A stretch of DNA of 64,000 nt from Strongylocentrotus purpuratus (lineage: Eukaryota; Echinodermata; Echinoidea; Camarodonta; Strongylocentrotidae). Positions within the stretch are counted from its first letter, which is position 1. Each line of letters opens with the position of its first letter. Below are positions 27,401-37,600 of the stretch, piece after piece. The notes beneath the pieces are model-generated. The model saw only the letters and a program-made list of their open reading frames with translations, did not search any database and was not told where the DNA came from. The stretch spans positions 1,377,501 to 1,441,500 of the forward strand of contig NW_022145539.1 of assembly GCF_000002235.5 (NCBI RefSeq), given 5' to 3'. The position numbers were made by a program, and so were the translations under genes.

Positions 27401-29809
27401 ATTATTCACATTTTTTCTCTCATTAAATGTTGATAAATGTTGGTAACTCTCTCACAGTATAACTAACAGGGCTCCATATTTAGGTAGGGGGTCTGTTTGT
27501 ATCAGCCTTATGAAAAATTATCAAAATCTCAGGGGTTCCAGGTGCCTGTTAGTGTTGAGTCCGTCCATCAGGGCTAATAATATGACACAGATGTAGACTT
27601 TAAAAGAGGGCCAAACATTACAAAAATAGAATCTTGACCCCTCTCTTTATTTTGAAATTAATTTGTGATTATTTAGGGAAAATATGACAAATCTAGAAAA
27701 GCTAAGATAATACACACAACATAGCATGCATGTTTAAATCACGTCTAAATTATTAATTCATGGATGTAGTAGGTATATATACCAGTACCTATTTTACAAA
27801 TCAGTTAGTCAAATATAAAAGTAAAAATAGCATTCAATATGTTTCAAAGTAGAACAAAACGTTACCTTGAATTCGGGGAAAACCCACACACTGTGCATAA
27901 GAATGACTGATGTGCAGCCAAACTTCTTACTATTGGCAGATTTCTTTCCTGCTTCACTATCTTCAGACTGCGACTGAAATTAAAATGTACACAAGTATAT
28001 CAATTAAAATTCTATTTTAAAATGGATTCCATACTAAATGTGGGAACGTTATGAAGCAAATCTTTATTCAAAACATCTGTTTGAGCTCGATGTGAACTTT
28101 ATGCACAATTTGTATATATGAAGGAAAAAAGGGAATGCAAGTTATTAGTTGTCTTTACTCTTATCTTATGCTGAAAGTCTTTCAAACAGCTCCAATTAAT
28201 GATAACTATGCTAACAAAGGTCTGAGAGTCTATAGCCTACACAGAAGCAAGCACTTTACAGTTTGTAAGTTGCAACCTAAATATCAATTCCTAAATGATG
28301 TCAAAAATAAAGAAATATATCAACCAAAGAAAGTTTATATTAAGAAATCAATAACATTAATAAAAATTAAATTAAAATCACCCCAAATACATCTGAAATG
28401 AGAAATTCATTTAATTGAACATAATTTCGGTTAGTTTTTTACATTTCTAAGAAAATTTTTACAAAAACTGGACATTTATATATCATTTTGCAATGAAATA
28501 TCAATACCCTTGATAAAACAGAATGACATGGTAAAGCCTTTAACGTAAGATTAATGATAGTATTGCATTTCTTTGTGCTAAAGTTACTTACCATTTTAGA
28601 TTTCTTGATATCACACTTGCGTTTAGGTCCATGTTGACAGGTGAATTTCTTGAGGCCTAGCATGACATGAGGAATGCCATTCAGAGGTAATTCCTCAAAC
28701 ATCACTTTGTGTCTCAGTACCTCCTCAACATCTGATGAAATGAATTCAAGATTAGAATCAGTGGAATGATTATGAATGGTATTCTCTTGATTGCTATTGA
28801 TATAAAACCTTTGTTGTTCAAATGCTAGGCCTAGGGACTTACAAAGGAAAGACACAATAAATGTGCACTCATCCCTTTTAAAGATCATTCAATTTACAAC
28901 TATGGCATGACTGTCGACTGCATGGTTCCATTATACGTGACAGTAGTCATTCCTGGCTCTGCATTAATTACTGCGTTGTCCCCAACTACACAAGTTGTAC
29001 AGCTCACCCAAACATTTCTAAAAACCAACTAGACTTTAATATATGTAGGCCTACTTATATATATGTAACTTGTGGAATCATCATAACATAGGAATCTACT
29101 CATTTGTAACTATGATTCATGAAGATATCTATGGAAAGATTATTTGTAACTTAAGTTGCGCTTAAGTTAGGTAGGCCTTCTCTCACTTAAATTCAAAGCC
29201 ACTCAAGCGGATCGGCTCACTGTACAGTGCTCAATTAATGTGCAAACTTCTTCATGCTCTGCGGGTTTCGGGTTCCCAAACCGCACGCTGGAGATGCGAA
29301 AAACGGATTCCGGGTAAGAAAATAACCCCAGTTCACTGTCTACTTTTATGGTTTGTCTGAGGATTTATCGCTCATGACGTGACAGTCCTTGTACAAAGTC
29401 AATTTAAAATGCATCAAGAAAAATCATTGCGGAATCCGTTTTTCGCATTGCATTGCCACCACGCAGACTCGTCTTTCCATGTTTACGAAGACGATCCTAC
29501 CTCATTTATGTGGACGATCCCCATTCTCGGACCAGCGCCCCTCATCATCATGTTCGTCATCATCATCATCACCATCATCATTTGTTAATTAATAATTGTT
29601 ATCAATATCATAATTTTCACCATCATCACGTAAATATAAACAAATGGGACCACACTAAGAAATTTACCGTGGGGTGGCATTCCAAACTCTCCCTGTTGAC
29701 AGTAGTTTTGCTGGACTGTGACAGCAAATTTTGCATCTGATTCCTTCTCATAGTCCTTTATAACTTTTATGGCACTAGTCAGATTAGATTCATGTAAGAA
29801 ACGTGCCAT
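18434..29809 (-). CDS. SPOUT1: SPOUT1 methyltransferase with an ALS2CR8/CaRF-like N-terminal part
   Basis: Fifteen exons on the minus strand: 29809-29668, 28731-28592, 27973-27866, 27140-26997, 26467-26437, 25666-25547, 25125-25037, 24255-24185, 23586-23494, 23079-23030, 22403-22273, 21373-21307, 20802-20592, 19427-19280, 18502-18434. All introns are GT-AG, all phases close, and the product is 537 residues. From residue 179 on it aligns with SPOUT1 (C9orf114/CENP-32): a basic Lys/Glu helix, ALPGSILDNAQSPELRTYLA, YLRKSFFPKH, EAGLYWGYSVRLASSL, YDLTIGTSERG, HALIIFGGVHGLE, and QGSRTIRTEEAVLI, which forms the SAM-binding knot. Human SPOUT1 (376 residues) is an RNA methyltransferase family member linked to the mitotic spindle and kinetochore. 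Residues 58-178 instead resemble the ALS2CR8/CaRF domain (FTCQHG, KKFGCTSVI, VFPEFKIPSD, HRIYVNLPD, AHSNH). An in-frame ATG at 26473, directly before exon 5, could start a 361-residue SPOUT1 alone, but its context is poor. A candidate AATAAA lies at 17835-17840. Confidence 0.9.
18566..18640 (-). mobile_element. Possible LINE 3' tail in the last SPOUT1 intron
   Basis: Read on the minus strand this ends in AATAAACTTGAATTTGAATT, the kind of short repeated tail seen at 3' ends of CR1-like retroposons. A similar tail lies at 37086-37115 beside a reverse-transcriptase fragment. The adjoining poly(C) run is at about 18638-18651. No coding part is left, so the call is tentative. Confidence 0.35.
19456..19850. 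mobile_element. TTAA-flanked non-autonomous element, copy 2 (inverted)
   Basis: This 395-bp segment in the last SPOUT1 intron starts at TTAA 19456-19459 and ends at TTAA 19847-19850. It is the inverted counterpart of 16965-17356. It carries an extra small palindrome near 19668-19695 (CGTAAAAATCC / GGATTTTTACG) absent from copy 1. Together the two copies form a widely spaced inverted repeat around the 3' end of SPOUT1. Confidence 0.75.
20870..21013. mobile_element. Foldback element of the GGGCCC family, copy 1
   Basis: The ends are imperfect inverted repeats (GGCCCTGTTTCATAAAACTT on the left; TTTATGAGACAGGGCCC on the right). The same family is recognised at 40586-40734 and 49316-49468 from shared blocks such as AAGGATTTCAGTAGCTTATAA and CAGCAGATTTGTCACTG. 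It lies in a SPOUT1 intron. Length is about 145-150 bp with no coding capacity. Confidence 0.65.
21804..21985. mobile_element. TA-flanked (Tc1/mariner-like) MITE, copy 1
   Basis: Diverged copy of the element at 46730-46962. The left end reads CGATTAACGACTAGATTATT and the right end ATGATTTAGTTGTTAACTG; both abut TA. Terminal inverted repeats plus TA flanks are typical of Tc1/mariner-derived MITEs. It lies in a SPOUT1 intron. Confidence 0.65.
22014..22200 (+). mobile_element. tRNA-derived SINE
   Basis: The head has an A-box (TAGCTCAGTTGGTAGAGCAG) and a degenerate B-box (GGGGTTTAAAACC). The body then contains TGCCCTTTGGTAAGGCATTAA, nearly the same block that follows the tRNA-like head of the element at 23876. 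The B-box is mutated, so it is probably an old, inactive copy. It lies in a SPOUT1 intron in antisense orientation. Confidence 0.75.
23876..24075 (+). mobile_element. tRNA-derived SINE
   Basis: The head has an A-box-like GTGGTCTAGTGGTTAAG and a B-box GGTTCAAGTC at normal tRNA spacing. The body block TGTCCTTTGGCAAGACATTAA is shared with the SINE at 22014, followed by GGTACCTGGTAGGAAGGAA. It lies in a SPOUT1 intron, antisense to the gene. Confidence 0.75.
29270..29545. mobile_element. Dispersed inverted-repeat element, copy 1
   Basis: Two inverted arms, ATGCGAAAAACGGATTCCG near 29295-29313 and CGGAATCCGTTTTTCGCAT near 29430-29448, enclose about 120 bp. The enclosed sequence matches the minus strand of 60840-61020 (shared TCTACTTTTATGG, AGGATTTATCG, AAATGCATCAA). 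A flanking block ending ACCAGCGCCCCT recurs in both. It lies in the first intron of the SPOUT1 gene model. Confidence 0.65.
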
Positions 29810-31633
29810 TTTTTATAAGAAATTGTAATAGTTTTCCAGCATCGCAGCAGTTGACAAGCATGCACACTCTGCTTAATCGATTATCACGAACCATATCGAT
29901 AATAAATTAACTTTAAAACAGGATTTTGTTGGTGTTTTAATATTTAATATCACATTCTAGATTAAAATTCTACATTAGTAAAATAGAAATTAATTATTTA
30001 GACTACTTTAAAAAATTGAATACAAAAACATAGGTAAATCATCGTACTATTTGAAATATTACGAAATCAATATTACCCAAGTTTCACAATGTAGTCTAGA
30101 CCAGTTATCAATAATGCGATGCATATTCTATATGTAGGCATTACGATACTTGTGCGGAAGGTTCAAGATGGTTCATCAGTTTGTCCTTTTGGTTTTACTT
30201 TGACTCTTAGAGTCTTGCTTTGATTAGGGAGTGCAGCCTGATAGATTTGAACTGTTTTTGTCTTGGGTAAGACCTAGAGCAAGCCTACATTTATTTATAA
30301 CTGTCAGAGTTAAACAAAATTAAACCTCAGCTCAGTGAGTCGATCTCATCTCAGTCTCACTCATCTGCTCATTTTATCATCATCACTCATTCACTGCACT
30401 GATCTTCTCTTGGTCTCTCAGTCTCACTCTCACACACACTCTCAGCTCACAACATGTCTCAATCTCATTCTTTCTGTTCAGACAATTATTGTCTAGGCCC
30501 ATTGACATGTTCTCTCAGAGTCAGACTCAGTCTCGGGATCATTTCTTGTTTTTTTCTTTCATAAATGACGGTAACTTAGTCAGTGACAACACTAACTCCG
30601 GGAAGCTCCGACGGCATCGGCGTCAGAGCTTCCCAGAGTCATAACAACACATGTCTAATTTGGTCTAGACACAGCTCTTTTGGTGCTAAATCAGGAATCT
30701 TGTATTCATTCTTGTATTGTAATTTATTATTTAGACGTGCGTCCGATACGGTTAGATTGTGTAACCGGACAGTTGATTTAAAACAGTAATTTGAAGAAGT
30801 TTGCATTCAATATTTCATAAATCTTTTAAAGCCAAGGCAAGGGGAAGTCCAACCAGATATTGAGTTGGTTTTTACAAAAGCAGAAAAATGAGAAGAAAAT
30901 AATTGGTGACAGTTTGAGCATGCAATATGATCTGATTAGAGTAAAATTCTGAATTCTTGAAGTTGTGATATATCTTTACCTTTACCTTTACGCAAATACT
31001 GGAAGAATGCTGATCATATTTAAACAAAGATTGGCAACTCTTTGATGTAGACTATCACTCCCCCCCCCCCCCCCCCCATTTGCTCTGTACAATTCGAGAT
31101 TGTTGGGTCTAACATTGTTAGTGTCACTTTCGTATTGACAGTAAATTACTCTTGTAGCACGCTACAAGAGTCCTATCTCGCACCCCGGGGCAACGTGTCT
31201 GACACGGCTGGTTGTAGCAACTACTTCGAAGATCAAGATTCATTAATCTTGATCTAAGGAGACACGAACGAACGAGCGTCTTTTGTTTAGGTCTATTTGA
31301 TAAACATGAGTTTTGAGCTTACCAATTAACTACATAGATCTACAATCTATATCCATGACTGGTTTTGTTTATAATTTGAAAAAATAAACAAAAATTAGGA
31401 TAAGGGAAATTAATTCTTTCTCTGACTCGGACTTGGTTTGAATGCCTCTCCAATAGATATTATAATAAAGCCAAAAATAAGAGGGATTAACAATTGAAAT
31501 TCGTGTTTTTTGTGGTCTAGTTATTGTACCCTAACAAACTCTTAACATCTATTTTACCCAAATGTTGACACTTGTCACCATTTATAATTTTCTTTTTTGA
31601 AACAAGAATTGGGTGTGAAGACCACAATCAACG
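29810..31633. promoter_or_regulatory. Shared upstream region between SPOUT1 and FBXO38
   Basis: The two genes point away from each other with about 1.8 kb between start codons, so both promoters are expected here, though no clear TATA or Initiator was identified. Visible structures are three short hairpins: GGGAAGCTCCGACG with its inverse at 30600-30634, a perfect 10-bp-arm palindrome at 31149-31170 (CTCTTGTAGC/GCTACAAGAG), and a perfect 11-bp-arm palindrome at 31230-31255 (AGATCAAGATT/AATCTTGATCT). A CTCA-rich low-complexity stretch lies at 30320-30450 and a poly(C) run at 31062-31078. Confidence 0.4.
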
Positions 31634-34600
31634 ATGCCCAAGGCAAAGTCCAAAAGTTCACAGAAACGGATGAAAACGAGGATGAGTAAAGGAGATGGAG
31701 CTGTCTCATCAGAGGACAGGGCTCATCAGAGTGAGGAGATAACAGGAGAGGACTACATCAGCCAACTCTCGTTAGAACTCCTGGAGAAGATCTTTCATTA
31801 TCTACCGCTGAGGACCATCTTCTCCTGCGAGAGGTTGAACCATCATTTCCAGCTGGCTGTGCATTCGTACCTTAAGGTGGTGAAGGAGATCAACCTCACG
31901 GAACACATGTGGCATGGATACGTCCCCAAGGGATTCACCCTGTCCGCTTTCACAAAGATCCTGAAGCGGTGCCCCAAGTTGGAAGTCATCCAGGGACTGC
32001 ACATCTATCCAGAAAATGCAGGATTTCATCCCTATCTGAACAGGTCGGATCAGATGACCCAGGGTATCGTCAAGGAGTTGAAGCGATGCGGCAACCTACG
32101 GCAGGTGGAGATATCCAGTCTAGACCTTGCGGATTCCCTCGTGGATGAAATGCCAGAGCTGGACTTGGGACACTTCTCCAACAGGGGCGGTTGCTTTGAC
32201 GCAGACTGCCGGCCCTACTTCACTCTCGTTCCCGGCTACCACATCCGGAAACTGCATCTGACCGGGGTGACGCTTCCAGAGCTGCCAGAGACGCCACACG
32301 TGCAAGAGGTGGTCTTGGAATGGGTAGAACTCACCAGTTCTCAACCTTTCCAGAATTTCATCTGTCCAGGACTCAGATCATTTGTGATGAGGAACTGCTT
32401 TGGGCCACTGAATGCTCTCAAGTATGTGGCTCTTATCGACAATCTGGCCAGATGCCTGAACCTGGAGAGGTTGGAATTGGTACGTGTTCCGTTCCTCGGT
32501 GGACTGATACAACATAAAGTGGAGGAATCGGCACAGGTAGGTTTTGCCTTCTACATTTTCTTTCAGGATGCATGGTCTGCAAATATGATACATGACTACT
32601 GAATATGGCCTAAAATCACATTTATATTGCAAGAAACTGTTGATTGCAAAGCTATCGATGAAATAGTGCAACAACCTTTTGCGTGGATTGTCTTCAGACG
32701 GGTCACAATAAAGGACAACACAGTCACCTATAATTCATTATGCGAATCAAAAAGGTTCTAGACTATCTATATCTAGTGTAATGTCTGTTCATAAGATTTT
32801 TCATTCTTTACATTATCCCTGATTACCATACACTAGGAAAAAAGTAAATTTTAGTACATTACTATTTTACAATTGAGGAATCAGTATCTCCATGTTTTAT
32901 GATTTTTTAAAGATTTTTTGAGTAGATCATATTTTCATATTTTCACCACCCTCTCATCATTATAATATTCTTTTCCTTTCCGTCTTGTGTAGGAGTGTAC
33001 TCATCGTTTTCGTCATCAGCGGGTGCAAGAATTGCAAGGGTGCAATAGAATATCTCCCAAGTATTATGTTTTTTAGATTTTTTTTTTAGTAGAACATATT
33101 TTCGCCACCCTCTCACTACTATAACACTCTTTTCCTTTCCCACTTGTGTAAGAGTGCACTCATGGTTTTCACAATCTGAAAACAGTCCTCATCAGCAAGA
33201 ATATCTCCCAAGTATTATGTATTTTAAGATTTTTGTTTTAGTAGATCATATTTTCACCACCCTCTCACTATTATACCTTGAATACCTTGAATACCAAAGC
33301 TTCTGGAAGACAGCTGTCTCCAGCTGCCAAGCTTCCAGATCTAACTTCAAGGGGGGGGGGGGGGGTGATGTCCAAGCTTCCGGGTCTTGCACCATAGTCG
33401 TTTTACATCTATATCTTGCTTGCTGGATCATATCATATATTGTAACATTCTTTTCCTTTCCCACTTGTGTAGGAGTGTACTCATGGTTTTCGCAATCTGA
33501 AAACGGTCCTCATCAGCGGGTGCAAGAACTGCACGGAGCAGGACCTGGGCCATCTCCTGCTGGCTGCGTACAAGACTCTGGAGAGTCTCAGTCTACAGCC
33601 GTGCCTGACCAGGGACAGTCTCTTCTTGGCACTCAAAGCCATCGAGAGCAAGTTTTACAATGTCAAGCATCTTCATCTGGGCTATGTAGATCCCTGGTCA
33701 AACTCAGGTAGGCCGGCATCCACTTTCTTATCTGTAGAGCTGACTACACTTCCTACAGTCTCACTACAGCGAAACCAGAAACTTTTGTGGATTACCAAAT
33801 TTTCATATCAAACCTCAATAGAGCATTCTCATAATGTAATCAAATTTGATGCATATGTCGTTGTGAAGTGCTTTAATACAAATATTGCATTTACCTGTAA
33901 TGAATAATTTTATTATAATCAGAATGCAAAATGCATATATTATGTGTCGTAAGGCAGGGAAAGCCATACTGTTTGTCCCACCTGGCAACAACTAATGTAT
34001 GCAGTTGGTATTCTGACTGAAATACAGTTATTTGTAACGGATGAATGAAATAATTTGTATCGAGGTACTTCACAAAGACGTATGCCTTAGATTTGGTTAC
34101 ACTTACATTACGAAAAGTGGTCTATTGCAGTTTCATCCAAAATCTGGTGGCATTGAGATCCAAAAGTGTATATAAACAATGTTGAAAATCTTTTTCTATT
34201 GTTGTGGAATAATTTCGCTCCAAAAACTACATACATGCGACCGATTATGTCATCTATCAATAATCAACCATAGTTTATATGATGTTATATGATGTTCGAT
34301 TCCAGGGAAGTACTCTTCGACGGACCTGGTAAGCAAAGGTCTGGCTGAGATCAATGAGAACCCTGCTCTGATGACTGACATGGGTATGAAGGCCATGGGC
34401 CAGGTCTTTCCCAATCTCACCTCGCTCACCGTCTACAACTGCCCTCATCTCAGATACCCTAGAGGATGGCTGGATGTTGGTAAGCCATTCCCCCATATTT
34501 TATTGATTTCTGTTTACCAAGGCCAATATTCATAATGACCTTACAAAGTTAGTTGTTTTAAACTAATTACGTTGGGTTATCTAGTATGTACATGTAGTAT

Positions 34601-37600
34601 GTATGTGGTTGAAAACTAGGCTTAGTCAGTTTTTTATGAATATAAACTTTGTCTAGATCTGTTTCTTTCTTTCTCTCTCTCTCGTTCTCTCTCTTTCTCT
34701 TTATCACCCTTTCTCTCTCTCTCTTTATCTCACTCTTTATCTCCCTTTTTCTTTCTCTCTCTATCCCTCTCTCATTTCTGTCCACTTACTTATGATCCAT
34801 ATCTTGTGTATAGATCTTATGTCTATTGACCAGGCATTCTAGCCATCATTCTACTCTTCATCACAAGCATTTATTACATGCTTCTAAAATTCTTGAGTAC
34901 AGATATGTGGATTTTAGGCAACATTGTATAGAGAAAATAGCCAATAATACTTGTTTCATAATATTTAAGATCGAAATATCCAGATATCTTTCAGGAAAAG
35001 ATATTCAGAGATGTACATGTACAAATTCTTCTTCAATGAGGGGTGATTTTAGCTTGGTATTTCCTATGTATATTGTATTTCAGAGCCTGTTGATACCAAT
35101 TGGTCACAATTGACATCTCTTCATCTCCACCACTGTCATGGGATCCAACTCAACGACAGCCAGTCTCTTTCTCACTTCATAGAGTGGCTCCCAAACCTGG
35201 AGGACATCCACCTAGAGCGTATGTTTCCCAAGCCGCCCAAGGGTTGCTCCAGGGTTGGTCTCAGTGCAGGGACGGGCATCGGTGTGTCATCCGCTCTGGT
35301 GGCCATGCAGAATCCCGGAGCACAGCATCCCCCACAGCCCCAGAACCAGGCTGAGGTCCAGGTACCAGATGTAGCACCGATCCACCAAGAACCACTGAGG
35401 CAGCAGCAGCAGCAGCAGCAGGGCAATGCGGACAGGGGACCACACCGACAGATCCAGGATGTTCCTCCGCAGAATGTACAAGTCCAAGTCCAAGTGCCAG
35501 AAAGACAACCCCACCGGATACAGCCAGCCGTGATGGAGAATCCACAGGAAAGACCTGAGGATCTCCCGGCAGGTCAAAGTAACGTTGCATCACCAAATGC
35601 ATCAGCATCATCATCATCAAATGTATCATTAAGAAACTCAGAAAAGGCATCCACTTCTATGGATGTGCATGGGACATCAAGTGACTCGCAGGAAAGCAAG
35701 CCTCGGAGTGTGTGTAATAAAAGAAAACATTCCTCTACATCTGTAGGTGTCGACACAGATGAAGCCGAAATAGGGATACACTGTGATGTTACATTTTCAG
35801 ACTCGGTAGCTAGGGAATCAAGGGTAGATGAACATAGGACAGATCGAAGAGATAATGTTGAAAATGCTTGTCGAGCAGTCCAAGGTAGTGCGATAGACCA
35901 ACCTCAAGAATTCAGTCCAAGCGTCCAAAGTACCCCGCCTAAGAGGAACGTGCGAGATGCTTCCACCTCGGCTATGTCTATGGCTGGATCATGCCCCATC
36001 CATGGGACGATGATGCAGGAGCTAAGCAATGATGACGATGATGAGGAGGATGATGACTTCTCCTCTCTTCCATCCATGCCTGACGAAAGCGACGACGCTG
36101 TTGATGGTACCTGCCAGAGTGTTGGTGTCCAGGTCCAGAGGGACACCCAGTCGTCCCCTCCAGACCCAAGCCCGATGATGTGTGACCAAGCCACCAGTAC
36201 TAGCGACCCTGTCATGGAAGCAGATCCGGTCTTGGTTTTCAGATGCGACTCGCAATCCTTGGCATCTGCCACATTGGATGATTGCGGAATCTCACATATC
36301 GATGTAGAGGATTGTCCAAACCTCAAATCCATCCAAGGTAATGCATAAATGTAGCACTCCATTGAACCAAACTTAAAAGTATGACATATGATCATCCAAA
36401 TGCCTCATTATAAATGTATTTCTACTTATAGATAAGTTGTATAACATTTGTGATAGTAAGATTAGTTGAATTATACTTTCATCTGTTTTTAACTCCTCTA
36501 CATTAGGAAATGTTGTTGAAGCAAAACAAGTATCATTTAGTGTGTTAAAAAGGCCATCTTTTGCCTTTCTCTGTTTTCTACACATGTCTGCTTGAGAAGT
36601 GCAAAACGGTCATGATTCTCTTCAAGTTTCCTGCTTTTTTTTTTGCTTTTCTTGGTTATCTTGCTGTCAGTGATTACTTCATTGTTCAAAATTTGTTTAA
36701 TTTGATGCCTAGTAAATCACATATACCCCCACAATCCAGGGGTGTATGTTACTGTTCTTGTAGTACCATAAAATTTCATGAAAATATGAAAACTAATGTA
36801 ACTCATTGTGTTCAAATGTTTCTGAAACTTATTATGTACATGAATTTGCATCATTTTTAATTTACCCACAAGAATATTTCATTTCTGTGGTTGTCATCAC
36901 TAGGTCACAATCTGCCGATCTTCAAGCATCTCAGTGTGTCCGACGTCCAATGCAACCTGAGCAGGGTACAGTTTGAACAGTGCCCCAAGATGCAGTACGA
37001 CTCCATCATATCTGAGCTCGTCCTTAGCTACCCACCCAGACTAACTGATAGATTCATCAGATTCCGTCCAATGTCACATGTGAGTTGAGTTTGAGTTTAA
37101 GTTTGAAGTTTATTATCCAAACAAAAGTACATTAATATAACAATCAAATGTGAATGGTTAACATTGAAAGGATAAATGGGACAAAAATAATTTGTTGAGT
37201 TTGGCAAATCGTTTATGTACAACAAAAACAGTGTAGGTCCCAACACGGAACCCTGAGGAACACCACATATTATTAGCTTTATGTAAGTCAGGAGAAAATT
37301 TCTGTTCTAGCATACTCCTTGTGATGGGGTTTTCTCACAAGACATTGCTCTAGGTCTGTGTCCTATCTATGTAGTCTTTCTAAATTATATGAAGTTTGGA
37401 TTTTGAAGGGGTGTTTTAGACTAGCACACATGTGAGGTTCAAATTAAATTCTTTAAATTTGTCATGTCTTGGATTTGTCTTGTTCCATGATTATTTTATG
37501 TTCCACACATTTTATAAGTTCAGGATGTTATGGTGATTTGCATTGTATATCATGACGTTATTGGGGGTATTAACAAGATAGATTTGAATACTTTGAATAC

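Noticed and set aside
35261..35650. Minus-strand frames over FBXO38 exon 4
   Set aside because: Antisense shadows of the CAG-rich and disordered FBXO38 coding segment.
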